64,000 nucleotides of DNA from Rhodococcus sp. AW25M09 (GTDB lineage Bacteria; Actinomycetota; Actinomycetes; Mycobacteriales; Mycobacteriaceae): positions 1-64,000 of the forward strand of contig NZ_CAPS01000124.1 in the NCBI RefSeq assembly GCF_000333955.1. Direction: 5' to 3'. A program made the translations under genes and the position numbers. Positions 17,669-27,107 of the stretch are shown in pieces. Each line of letters opens with the position of its first letter. The first letter of the stretch is position 1. Below the pieces are notes generated by a model that saw only the letters and a list, made by a program, of their open reading frames with translations, searched no databases and was not told the DNA's origin.

Positions 17669-18568
17669 TCATCGGCGTACGGTTCGGGAGGTCGCCGGCG
17701 TGCTCTTGCTCCGATATCCGACAGTGGCCGGGTCGGACGGATCGATCCATGTCCCGCCGAACTGGCGAACGAACGATCTGTCGAGGTCCACGATGCGAAG
17801 CGGCGTGGAGAGCGAATAGGCGATGACAATGGTGCGCAATACCCTCCGGATCGCGCGGCTGGGCTCGGGAAGTCCGTGCACTTCCCGCAACCGAGGTGGG
17901 CAGATCGCCGCAATGATCCGAGTCGCGTACCGGCGAAGGGGGCGAGGTAACGCAGATCGGGCGAAGTCGTCGATCAGCGACAGCGCAACCTGCCGACCTT
18001 CGAAGCTCGACGCGTACTCGCGCTCCTCGTAGTCGGCTCGCCACCGTTGCATCGACTCTCGGGTTTCGGGGATGTTCTCGATCTTCTGCCCCTGCGCCAC
18101 GGCGCGCCAGAAGTGCCATTGCGCATCGAGTTCGGTAGGCGTGAACGGCGACCTACCCAGTGCGGTCGTCAGCTGGTGTGGGTCCAGCGCCAAGGTCGAC
18201 AAGGTATAGAGCGAATCGTCGTTGCGTAGCGGGAAGTGCGAGTGAATGTGGTTGAGACGCTCGATCCACGCGCGACCTACCTCGCTGGTCGGTCCATGAT
18301 CGAGCAACTGGCCGAAGAACACGATGGTGTCGGCGTTACGGCGTGCGGGAAATGCCATGATGTCGCCGGTGTTCTTTCGGTACAGCGTGCGTGCCATCGT
18401 CGGAATTGCGACCTGCTCGATGAAGGCCACCGTGAACAACGCATACGTCAGTAGCGGGTTTCCGTGCAGCACGACCAGTGAGGATCTCGCGATGTCGTCG
18501 GAATCGCGCTCTCCGTCGAGGGCGCGGATCTTTCGGGTGACGGTGAACCCGGGCCGCAGTCTCACCAC
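17669..18568 (-). CDS. MpaB/DUF2236 family oxygenase-like protein
   Basis: A 299-residue helical protein resembling the heme-dependent MpaB/latex-clearing/ER-bound oxygenase superfamily. Family-type segments include ARTLYRKNTGDIMAFPARRNADTIVFFGQLL and the His-containing WIERLNHIHSHFPLRNDD, followed by LYTLSTLAL. It is probably a heme oxygenase acting on a lipid or isoprenoid, but the substrate is unknown. Its GTG start overlaps the preceding small gene by 7 bp. Confidence 0.75.
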   Translation of the reverse strand: MVRLRPGFTVTRKIRALDGERDSDDIARSSLVVLHGNPLLTYALFTVAFIEQVAIPTMARTLYRKNTGDIMAFPARRNADTIVFFGQLLDHGPTSEVGRAWIERLNHIHSHFPLRNDDSLYTLSTLALDPHQLTTALGRSPFTPTELDAQWHFWRAVAQGQKIENIPETRESMQRWRADYEEREYASSFEGRQVALSLIDDFARSALPRPLRRYATRIIAAICPPRLREVHGLPEPSRAIRRVLRTIVIAYSLSTPLRIVDLDRSFVRQFGGTWIDPSDPATVGYRSKSTPATSRTVRR

Positions 18569-18843
18569 GTCGGCTCCACTCGGAGAGCCGTGCGACCGAC
18601 GAGATCGCGGTTGACCGATGGCCGGGCCGAGCGCGTCATCAGCGAATACAGGTTTCCCTGGGTCGACAATCCCGCATAGCGCGCGACCCCGCTCCAGGGA
18701 GTCACGTCGTCCTTGCCGTCGACGTAATCGAATGCGGCATCAGCAATCTCGGTGTGCCCCATTTCCCGCGTACGCCCGGAGACCGTACGAAAGGGCTTGG
18801 ACATGCCGGCCGACACCAGCGGCGGCCCTACGCAAAAGATCAT
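18562..18843 (-). CDS. small protein coupled to MpaB-type gene
   Basis: A 93-residue protein starting MIFCVGPP at ATG 18843 with AAAGGGAA upstream. The same frame continues to 19005 but that part lies within the TetR promoter region and looks non-coding. It contains HTEIADAAFDYVDGKDDVTPWSG and ends RVEPTW, overlapping the MpaB-type start. I recognise no family; it may be a partner or a separate N-terminal module of that enzyme. A palindrome lies just upstream. Confidence 0.6.
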   Translation of the reverse strand: MIFCVGPPLVSAGMSKPFRTVSGRTREMGHTEIADAAFDYVDGKDDVTPWSGVARYAGLSTQGNLYSLMTRSARPSVNRDLVGRTALRVEPTW

Positions 18844-18863
18844 GGGTTCCCTTTCCGAAACTG

Positions 18864-18877
18864 AAACAGTACCGTTT
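18864..18877. promoter_or_regulatory. putative TetR operator
   Basis: AAACAGTACCGTTT is a 14-bp palindrome centred on GTAC with one mismatched pair. It lies 21 bp upstream of the small gene start and about 60 bp from the divergent TetR gene, a position suited to controlling both. Confidence 0.6.
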
Positions 18878-18939
18878 AAGTTATAGCCAATCGGCAACAC
18901 ACAGTCAATAGCGATCAGCGCCCACAACGAGATGGCAGC

Positions 18940-19593
18940 ATGGGGCCCGTGAACCAGTCGAAAGAGGTCGCCGAACGGCCGTACCGAGGCGAAAGCGCAG
19001 CGCAACGGCGCTCAGCTCGCGCAGGTCGGCTCACGGAGGCAATGCTCGATCTCGTTCGAGAACACGGCATCGGCACACTGACGGCGGGCTTGGTGTGCGA
19101 ACGCGCCGGCGTATCGAAGCGCCACTTCTACGAGGAATACGACAACCTCGACGGTCTCGCCGCCGAAGTACTCGACAGTTCCCTGTCCGCGGTAAGCGCC
19201 CGTATAGCGGCCGCCCCGTACGAACCGTCGGACGGCACCGACGACGGGTTCATCGCGGCGTCCGTAGAAGCGATCCTCGCCACGTTCGACGACGCACGAA
19301 TAGCAAAGCTGTACCTGGAAGCCGCAGGCAACCGAGGCCTGCGCGACACCAAGGACCGTGCCGTCACCACTTTCGTGGACAGCATCCTCGAAGCCCTGAC
19401 CGGAAGCAGCTCGCCCGACCCACGAGCAACACTGACCGCACACCTGCTCATCGCCGGAGCGTCCGAGGTAGTAGCGAAGTGGCTCGACGGCGACATAGCC
19501 CTGAGCCGCCGAGATGTCGCCGCGTGCCTGGTCGCAATCGGGTCCGATGGTGCGCGGCGTATCAGCAGCGGCGACTTCGGCTCGATGAGCTGA
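18940..19593 (+). CDS. TetR family regulator
   Basis: A 217-residue repressor with a clear DNA-binding domain (LTAGLVCERAGVSKRHFYEEYDNLDGLAAEVL). Start could be ATG 18940 or GTG 18949. It is divergent from the small gene and MpaB-type gene, with the palindrome at 18864 between them, so it most likely controls that pair and itself. The ligand is unknown. Confidence 0.85.
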   Translation: MGPVNQSKEVAERPYRGESAAQRRSARAGRLTEAMLDLVREHGIGTLTAGLVCERAGVSKRHFYEEYDNLDGLAAEVLDSSLSAVSARIAAAPYEPSDGTDDGFIAASVEAILATFDDARIAKLYLEAAGNRGLRDTKDRAVTTFVDSILEALTGSSSPDPRATLTAHLLIAGASEVVAKWLDGDIALSRRDVAACLVAIGSDGARRISSGDFGSMS

Positions 19594-19618
19594 CCGTCAG
19601 AAGTGGGACGACGCCATC

Positions 19619-20020
19619 TCAGCCTCTCTCCTCGTCCACGACGGCAGTGCACTCGATTTCGATCAGCAGTCCCTCGATCGCGAGGCCTGTGATGCCCACG
19701 ATCGTCTGGGCCGGTTGGTGCTCGGGACCGGTGACCGTATGAATGGCATCGGTGATCTGCGCGTACTCTCCCGGCGTCGTGGTGTAGATGGTTCGTCGGA
19801 CGATCTGGTCCCAGCGAACGCCGGCCGCGGTCGCCACAATTTCCAGGTTCCTCATTGCGGCGACGGTCTGGCTGGCCACGTCGGTGCCGACGACATTGAG
19901 CTCCGAGTCCAGCGCCACCTGACCCGCGAAGTGCACGAGACGGCTTCCCCGGGAAATGACCGCGTGACTGAACCCAGGTGCAGGGTGGACGTTTTCGGGG
20001 TTCATATGTTGAAAACTCAC
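19619..20020 (-). CDS. Rid family protein (YjgF-like), non-canonical active site
   Basis: A 133-residue trimeric-barrel protein. The start is GTG 20020, with AGGAGG eight bases upstream; the longer frame is ignored. The catalytic Arg that RidA uses to hydrolyse 2-aminoacrylate is replaced: the conserved strand reads PAQTIVGITGLA, with Gln at the expected Arg position. It therefore belongs to one of the Rid subfamilies without proven imine deaminase activity. It sits between a TetR gene and an alpha/beta-hydrolase. Confidence 0.8.
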   Translation of the reverse strand: MSFQHMNPENVHPAPGFSHAVISRGSRLVHFAGQVALDSELNVVGTDVASQTVAAMRNLEIVATAAGVRWDQIVRRTIYTTTPGEYAQITDAIHTVTGPEHQPAQTIVGITGLAIEGLLIEIECTAVVDEERG

Positions 20021-20097
20021 GTGTCGATCCTCCTGATCGTCGAGATGTCGCTGCATGCCTGGTCGCGATCGGATCGGACGGCGATGCGGGAAGTGGA

Positions 20098-21147
20098 TCA
20101 GTGTCCGGCCGAGTAACCTGGTCCGGCCAGTAATTCCCGCAGACCCGCGTCGATGAATGCGGTGTCGTCCGCATTGCTTCCGCCTCCCGCGAAGTGACCC
20201 CAGATACCCGGAATCACACGCACTTCACCCTTGTCGATGAACTGACTCGCCCACTTCTCGTCCTCGGGCGGAAAGTAGAGATCCTTTTCGGCGGGCATCG
20301 CCAACAGCGGGCACCGAATCGAGGCCAATGCCTTCGGGGCGTCACCTCCGAACCCTGGTGTGTTACCGACATTTCCGCTGTGCCAGGTCCTGGCCATGGA
20401 AATCAGATTGTTCGGATCACGTCCGTCTCGGAAGAAGCTCTCCCAGAACCCGTACAGGAAGTCGTCGAACGACGTGAAGCCCAGCTCACGCCAGGTCTCC
20501 TGCCAGTAGAACGCCTGCGAGTATCCCCATCCCGAGTACACACGTGCAAATGCGCGTAAGCCTTTGATCGGCAGCGCATCCGACGTGTAGTCACCGTCAT
20601 TCCACACACCGTCCGCAGTGAGCGTGGCGATCAACGACTCGAGAAATACCTTGTTGTGTGGCGCGGTGATACTCGAACCGCAAAATGGTGCCGCTCGCTG
20701 CACCATTTCCGGGTGGCTCACTGCCCACTGGTAGGTCTGACCGGCACCCATCGACCATCCCGTGACGAGCGCAATGGTCGACACACCGAACTTTTCGGTC
20801 ACCAACTTGTATTGCGCTTCGACTTGATCGTAGAAGGTCACTTTCGGGAATCGAGCTTTGTCGTACGGAATCGAGGCGTTCGACGGCGAAGTGGACAAAC
20901 CGTTTCCGAGCATGTTCGGGACGATGATGAACCACTCGTCCGGGTTCAGCGTTTTGTCCGTCCCGATCAACCACTCGTTGTCGGAGTGCCATCCCGAATA
21001 CCATGTGGGGTAAACGATGACGTTCGACTTGTCCGCATTGAGGGTGCCGTACGTCTTGTACGCCAACGTCGCTGCGCGCAAAGTGGCTCCGCTCTGCAAT
21101 GTGAAATCGCCCAGATCGAAATACTCGGCATCGGCGGGTGCAGGCAT
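20098..21147 (-). CDS. alpha/beta hydrolase, MetX-like
   Basis: A 349-residue protein of the homoserine O-acetyltransferase-like alpha/beta-hydrolase group. The nucleophile elbow is VTGWSMGAGQTY (Ser), with Asp in EKDLYFPPEDE and His in IWGHFAGGG. Early LAYKTYGTLNADKSNVIVYPTWYSG is typical of this branch. It lies outside any methionine context, so acyl transfer to homoserine is not assumed. I start at ATG 21147 (MPAPADAEYFDL); the upstream open frame looks non-coding. The 251 bp before the next gene upstream show nothing recognisable. Confidence 0.75.
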   Translation of the reverse strand: MPAPADAEYFDLGDFTLQSGATLRAATLAYKTYGTLNADKSNVIVYPTWYSGWHSDNEWLIGTDKTLNPDEWFIIVPNMLGNGLSTSPSNASIPYDKARFPKVTFYDQVEAQYKLVTEKFGVSTIALVTGWSMGAGQTYQWAVSHPEMVQRAAPFCGSSITAPHNKVFLESLIATLTADGVWNDGDYTSDALPIKGLRAFARVYSGWGYSQAFYWQETWRELGFTSFDDFLYGFWESFFRDGRDPNNLISMARTWHSGNVGNTPGFGGDAPKALASIRCPLLAMPAEKDLYFPPEDEKWASQFIDKGEVRVIPGIWGHFAGGGSNADDTAFIDAGLRELLAGPGYSAGH

Positions 21148-21398
21148 GAGGTGACGTCCTTTCGGATGTACCGGTGGCCACCAGCCGAACCATTTCAGCC
21201 CGGAGGTGGACGGATCGCGCAGCATTGGAGAGCATTGGTTTCGGTCGGACGAATCCATCATGGCAGAGATCATCACGAGAGCACTCCTACATCGGAAAGG
21301 CGCTCATTCCCGACGGCGCATCAGCCGCGGCCGACTTCGAAACTCTGGCCGGGCGAACCCGATCCACGCCCCTCGTAGCTTCCTGCCGGTCGTGCAGA

Positions 21399-22319
21399 TC
21401 AAGGGCGAAGGTTGTCGGTGGCCGGCGGCATCTGAATGCCTGAGCTGTCAGGGCGACCGCTGCCGGAGGCGCCACCGGTCGGACGAACTTCGTCCACCAT
21501 GCGTGCAATGTGCAGAGTCAGGTAGGTGACCTCCTCGTCTGTCAGCGGAACACCGAGACGCAGTTCCAACACTGTCTGCAGTTTCACCGCCGTCGCGTGT
21601 GCGTCGGGATACACCTCGCGGATAGCGTCACGGAGCTTGCCCGAGCGTTCCGCGAGCTGCCGGCCTGTGCTGGCCCGGACGAAGAAGTAGCGCAAGTGCG
21701 TGATGAACCGTGCCGCATTGACCGAATCCCGGTCGAACTCCCGGTCGTATTCGGCACCCATGATGTCGAAGAGCTGGGTGAATACCCCTGTCATCTGATA
21801 GGTGAAGGACAGGTCGCCGGTGGTGAATCCTGCGTTCACCAGATGCAGCGCGATCGCGACGGCTTCGTCCATTACCAGCGGCCGGTCGAGCTGGGTGTTC
21901 ACGTACTCGAGAACCTTTGTGGCAGCCGCGTACTCGCGCGGATACATGTGAACGACCTCGCCTCGCAGCGGGTAGCTCGTCGGCATGTTCTTCTCGTGGC
22001 GGACGACCGCGAAACTCAGGTGGTCCGCAAGTGCTATCACCGTCGTCGACCCCAGTGAGATACCCAGCTCCGCGCGCGCCACATCCAGTGCCCGGTCGGC
22101 CAAGACGAGATGCTCCGGCGGAACGGCCGCGACCAAGGCACCGAAGTTGTCGGGGTCTCGGCCGTCCTCCGGAACGAAGACTCTCGCCACCCGTTCCCGG
22201 TCGACCCGCTGACCGGGTTTGGCCTGGAAACCCAGACCTCGCCCGGTCACGATCACCTCACCGCCGTGGTCGGCACGCGCCAACACGACGTTGTTGTTGA
22301 AGATCCGTAGGATCTCCAT
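21399..22319 (-). CDS. LicT/BglG family transcription antiterminator
   Basis: A 306-residue RNA-binding regulator. Residues 1-55 are the CAT domain that binds the RAT hairpin; two PRD domains follow, with phosphorylatable His positions in ADHLSFAV, IALHLVNAG, HLRYFFVR and LTLHIARM. When sugar is present the EII-dependent phosphorylation is relieved and the protein dimerises, stabilising the antiterminator. It is the last gene of the beta-glucoside operon, 11 bp after the glucosidase gene, and should act on the RAT/terminator at 25652-25722. Confidence 0.92.
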   Translation of the reverse strand: MEILRIFNNNVVLARADHGGEVIVTGRGLGFQAKPGQRVDRERVARVFVPEDGRDPDNFGALVAAVPPEHLVLADRALDVARAELGISLGSTTVIALADHLSFAVVRHEKNMPTSYPLRGEVVHMYPREYAAATKVLEYVNTQLDRPLVMDEAVAIALHLVNAGFTTGDLSFTYQMTGVFTQLFDIMGAEYDREFDRDSVNAARFITHLRYFFVRASTGRQLAERSGKLRDAIREVYPDAHATAVKLQTVLELRLGVPLTDEEVTYLTLHIARMVDEVRPTGGASGSGRPDSSGIQMPPATDNLRP

Positions 22320-22330
22320 GACGCTTCCCT

Positions 22331-23755
<1,425 letters not shown>

Positions 23756-25618
23756 TCAAACAGTGATTGCGATGGCGGGTGTGCCGTGCGAGACGGCACC
23801 GGACCCGATGGGTTCGATCGATGCGAGCTGCTTGGAATTGGTGACCACCACAAGCGTCATGGGGTCGAAGCCCGCTTTGTGCACTGCTTCGATGTCGAAT
23901 TCAGCGATGATGTCGCCGGCCTTCACGACGTCATCCCTGGCGACCGAGGGCGTGAACCCTTCGCCGTTCATGCGAACAGTGTCGATACCGATGTGGACCA
24001 GAACTTCGACACCGTCGGAGGACCTGATCCCATACGCGTGCCCCGTCTTCATCGCGGTGATTATCGTTCCGGAAATAGGTGCTCGCACAACACCTTCGCT
24101 GGGGACCACACCGAATCCCTGGCCGAGTACGCCAGAGGAAAAGACGCGGTCGGGAACATCCGCGAGCGCGACCATGGTGCCATCGACCGGTACCACAATC
24201 TCCACGGTTCCTACCGCCACGGCTGCTTCGACGGACTCGGCGTCCGCGGTACTTTCTCGATCCACGAACGCGAAGGTCAGAGCGAAAGCAATACTGATGG
24301 CGATGGCGACGCCTGCAATTTGCAGAACAAAACTACCGACTGTGGTGAAAGCGGACAGACCCAGAAGCGATGGAAAGACGAAGACGGTGGCAGCACTGCC
24401 ACCGGACGCTGCGATCGCTCCGCCGACGGAACCGCCGACGATGCCGAAGAAGAACGGCTTTTTCAACGGAAGATTGACACCATAGATCGCCGGCTCCGTC
24501 ACGCCCGCGATAAATCCGGACACCGAGGCGGGCCCGGCAACGCCACGGCGGACGCTACTTCGAGTACGCAGGAACACGGCCAAGGTGGCGGCTGCCTGAG
24601 CGAGTACTGCACTGGGCAGGGGCGCGAGTTGGACCGAACTTCCGGCGACAGCGATGTCGTTGAGCATTGCCGGTAGGAACCCCCAGTGCAGCCCGAAGAG
24701 CACGAACACCTGCCACAGTCCGCCCATGAGGCCGCCTGCCAACCACGGCGCAAACTCGAAAACGTCGGTGATTCCCGTCGAGAGCGCGCTGGCCAGGAAG
24801 GACGTGACCGGGCCGACGGTGAGCAGGACCAGAGGAACCATGACGATGATGGAGATCATCGGTGTTGCGAAGTTGCGCAACATTTTCGGCACGATGCGCA
24901 TCAAGTTCTTCTCGAGGTGCGACTGGATCAGGACAGCCACGATGATGGGTATCACGGAGCCCGTGTAGTTGAACATGGTGACGGGAATCGAGAAGAAGCG
25001 CACCGACTCACCGGACGCACCCAGGTCGACAATCGACGGATAGACCAGAGCACCTGCTATCGCCATCGAGGTGAACTTGTTGGCGCCGAAGCGATTGGCA
25101 GCGGTATAGCCCAAGAAGATGGGAAGGAAGAAGAAGATCGAGTCGGCCGCGGCCGCCAGGATCACATACGTCTGGCTGGTGGCGTCGAGCCAGTTCAACT
25201 GCAACGCGATGCTCAGCAACGCTTTGAGCAAGCCCGCGCCGGCAAGCGGCCACATGATCGGCTGGAAGATCGCGGACACGACGTCGATGAATCCGTTGAG
25301 CAGGCGCTTGGGAGACCAGACGGGGCCGTCGACTACGGCGGCGGATCGTTCCGCAGTCGAGCCGCTACCGGTCAGCTTCGTGATCTCGGCGTGCACTGCC
25401 GACACGTCGTCACCGATGACCACCTGATACTGCCCGCCCGCCTTCATCACCGCCAGCACGCCCGGGAGCGCCTTGACCGCGTCGGTGTCCGCTTTCGCGC
25501 TGTCGTTCAGTTTGAAGCGAAGTCGAGTGGCGCAGTGCACCACTGAGTCGACGTTGCTCTGCCCGCCCACACTCTCGAGAATGTCGGAGGCGAGCGACCT
25601 GTGGTCGATGACTGCCAT
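23756..25618 (-). CDS. PTS beta-glucoside transporter EIIBCA
   Basis: A 620-residue membrane transporter that phosphorylates beta-glucosides during uptake. Domain order is EIIB (phosphorylated Cys in VVHCATRLRFKL, about residue 29), EIIC with around ten spans (residues 110-450), then EIIA (active His in VLVHIGIDTVRMNG). ATG 25618 follows AAGGAAG; the open frame further upstream crosses the leader terminator and is not coding. It is the first gene of the operon and is controlled by the RAT/terminator leader. Confidence 0.95.
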   Translation of the reverse strand: MAVIDHRSLASDILESVGGQSNVDSVVHCATRLRFKLNDSAKADTDAVKALPGVLAVMKAGGQYQVVIGDDVSAVHAEITKLTGSGSTAERSAAVVDGPVWSPKRLLNGFIDVVSAIFQPIMWPLAGAGLLKALLSIALQLNWLDATSQTYVILAAAADSIFFFLPIFLGYTAANRFGANKFTSMAIAGALVYPSIVDLGASGESVRFFSIPVTMFNYTGSVIPIIVAVLIQSHLEKNLMRIVPKMLRNFATPMISIIVMVPLVLLTVGPVTSFLASALSTGITDVFEFAPWLAGGLMGGLWQVFVLFGLHWGFLPAMLNDIAVAGSSVQLAPLPSAVLAQAAATLAVFLRTRSSVRRGVAGPASVSGFIAGVTEPAIYGVNLPLKKPFFFGIVGGSVGGAIAASGGSAATVFVFPSLLGLSAFTTVGSFVLQIAGVAIAISIAFALTFAFVDRESTADAESVEAAVAVGTVEIVVPVDGTMVALADVPDRVFSSGVLGQGFGVVPSEGVVRAPISGTIITAMKTGHAYGIRSSDGVEVLVHIGIDTVRMNGEGFTPSVARDDVVKAGDIIAEFDIEAVHKAGFDPMTLVVVTNSKQLASIEPIGSGAVSHGTPAIAITV

Positions 25619-25651
25619 GGTCTTCCTTGTCGTGGTTCCGTACCAGGGCAC

Positions 25652-25699
25652 AAAAAAAGACCTGAGCTGCACGCATAGAGTGCGTGTAGCTCAGGTCTT
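25652..25699 (-). terminator. leader intrinsic terminator of the beta-glucoside operon
   Basis: On the minus strand, arms 25681-25699 and 25657-25675 form a 19-bp stem with a 5-base loop (one mismatch), followed by a run of seven U at 25652-25658. It would stop transcription before the PTS gene unless the overlapping RAT hairpin forms instead. Confidence 0.92.
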
Positions 25700-25722
25700 G
25701 CCTCGTGACCGAGTAACAATCC
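25693..25722 (-). promoter_or_regulatory. RAT antiterminator (LicT/BglG binding site)
   Basis: The minus strand begins GGATTGTTACTCGGTCACGA and ends GGCAAGACCT, matching the ribonucleic antiterminator consensus known from bgl and sac operons. Its 3' end overlaps the terminator stem by 7 bases, so the two hairpins are mutually exclusive. The cognate antiterminator gene is third in the same operon. Confidence 0.9.
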
Positions 25723-25743
25723 TGATGAAGCTTGTGATCGAGA

Positions 25744-25772
25744 ACACTAACGCGATGTGCCTTGCTACGCAA
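25744..25772 (-). promoter_or_regulatory. putative promoter of the beta-glucoside operon
   Basis: On the minus strand TTGCGT and TAGTGT are separated by 17 bases, about 20 bp before the RAT. The spacing is ideal and the hexamers are fair matches. Confidence 0.4.
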
Positions 25773-25868
25773 GGGGAATTTCGGAGAGATCGGCCTATCC
25801 CGATCTGCCGACAGCCGGCTCGGTACGACGTATCTCCCTGGTACCGAAAGGGTCTCGGCGCATTACCA

Positions 25869-26894
25869 TCAATCCGACTCGCCGTCGTCGGTCGCCACCG
25901 GAACCGCCGAGTCGGTCACGCACGGGCGAACCAACGGGTCGGTCGTATCGAAGGCACCGACCACCTCGTTCTTTCGCGGATTGAACAGCAGTTGGAACAC
26001 GTCGGGCCGGGAGTAATGACCGACAGGGTCGAAGGCGTGCTTGGCGACGTCGATCAGGTCGAAGTCGAGATCGGCGAACAGGATTCCCTCTTCCGTCTCC
26101 GCCAGTGGCGGGGTCAAGGTGCTGCCCTCCGGACCGTAGATCTGCGCGAAACCACCACCGCGTTGCAACAATTGACGTTTGACATCGGTGTCGCAAAAAA
26201 GATCCTGCCCGGCCTCGCCCACCAGTGCAGACGGCGCAAGAACGAAAGTTTGGCCTTCTACCGCGTACGTCAAACTCGCTGCGTTGTTCACCTCTGCGCT
26301 CAGCGACTGCGCCACACCGCGGTAGAGCGAGAAGCTCGGCCAGCTCGCCACGTGAATCTGCTCGCCCATGCTGAACATTGCGAATTTCGTCAGCGGCTGA
26401 ATATTCTCTGCACAGTTGAGTGCACCGATCTTCCCCAAGTCGGTGTCGTAGATCGCGATGTCACTTCCGTCGCCCTCGCCGAAGACCGATCGCTCCACGT
26501 GGGTGGGCTTGAGCTTCCGACGAACGGCGACGATCTCGCCGGATGCGTCGATGATCGCTTGTGAGATATACACGGTCGAACCGCTGCGCTCACTGAAACC
26601 CAGAACGACGAAGATGCTGTTCGCCGCCGCGGCTTGGGCAATACGCGTCATGTGTTCTCCGTCGCGCGTCATGGAGTTCCGCATGTAGCGCGACACGAAC
26701 TGCATGCCCCACGCCGGTGCGTCGAGCCAGATCCACCACGGGTATCCAGGGATGAACACCTCGGGGAACGACACGATCCGAGCTCCGCCGGCCGCGGCTC
26801 GGCCGATGTAATCGACGACCTGATCGACCCCCTGTTCGATGTCGAGCCACCGGGGCTCGGCCTGCACTGCAGCTGCACGTACCACTTCGGCCAT
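25869..26894 (-). CDS. nitrilase
   Basis: A 341-residue carbon-nitrogen hydrolase that would convert a nitrile to acid and ammonia. The catalytic triad is visible: Glu in VSFPEVFIPGYPWW, Lys in RRKLKPTHVERSVFGEGDG, and Cys in GALNCAENIQPL. HVERSVFGEGDG and the length match true nitrilases rather than amidases. ATG 26894 (MAEVVRAA) is preferred; the long upstream extension runs through the promoter region. It is divergent from an AraC-type gene, the arrangement known for regulated rhodococcal nitrilases. No aldoxime dehydratase gene is adjacent. Confidence 0.9.
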   Translation of the reverse strand: MAEVVRAAAVQAEPRWLDIEQGVDQVVDYIGRAAAGGARIVSFPEVFIPGYPWWIWLDAPAWGMQFVSRYMRNSMTRDGEHMTRIAQAAAANSIFVVLGFSERSGSTVYISQAIIDASGEIVAVRRKLKPTHVERSVFGEGDGSDIAIYDTDLGKIGALNCAENIQPLTKFAMFSMGEQIHVASWPSFSLYRGVAQSLSAEVNNAASLTYAVEGQTFVLAPSALVGEAGQDLFCDTDVKRQLLQRGGGFAQIYGPEGSTLTPPLAETEEGILFADLDFDLIDVAKHAFDPVGHYSRPDVFQLLFNPRKNEVVGAFDTTDPLVRPCVTDSAVPVATDDGESD

Positions 26895-26990
26895 CTTCGT
26901 CTTCCCATCTCCGGTCCGGTTGCCACGGCGGCACACCAGCTCCCAGGTATCGACGACCGTAACCGGATCGCTTTCAGCGCAGACTGCATT

Positions 26991-27020
26991 TTTTGCACGA
27001 ATGAGTGGCAAATTCTGCAC
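26991..27020. promoter_or_regulatory. putative AraC-type direct repeats
   Basis: TTTTGCAC at 26991 and TTCTGCAC at 27013 are direct repeats 22 bp apart, about two helical turns, in the gap between the divergent nitrilase and AraC genes. This spacing fits one AraC monomer binding two major grooves or a dimer on tandem half-sites. Confidence 0.4.
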
Positions 27021-27107
27021 ATCCGGACCGCCGAAGGTAACCATGTCGCGGGTCGGAACTCACTACACCCGGAGCGCGACGGGAAACAGAAAGGACATCC
27101 CTCCGCA

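Noticed and set aside
19011-19443. Minus-strand frame inside the TetR gene
   Set aside because: Cys/Val-rich shadow translation without motifs; the plus strand has a clear TetR helix-turn-helix.
25410-25772. 120-codon frame through the beta-glucoside leader
   Set aside because: It crosses the perfect terminator and RAT element and has no homology I recognise.
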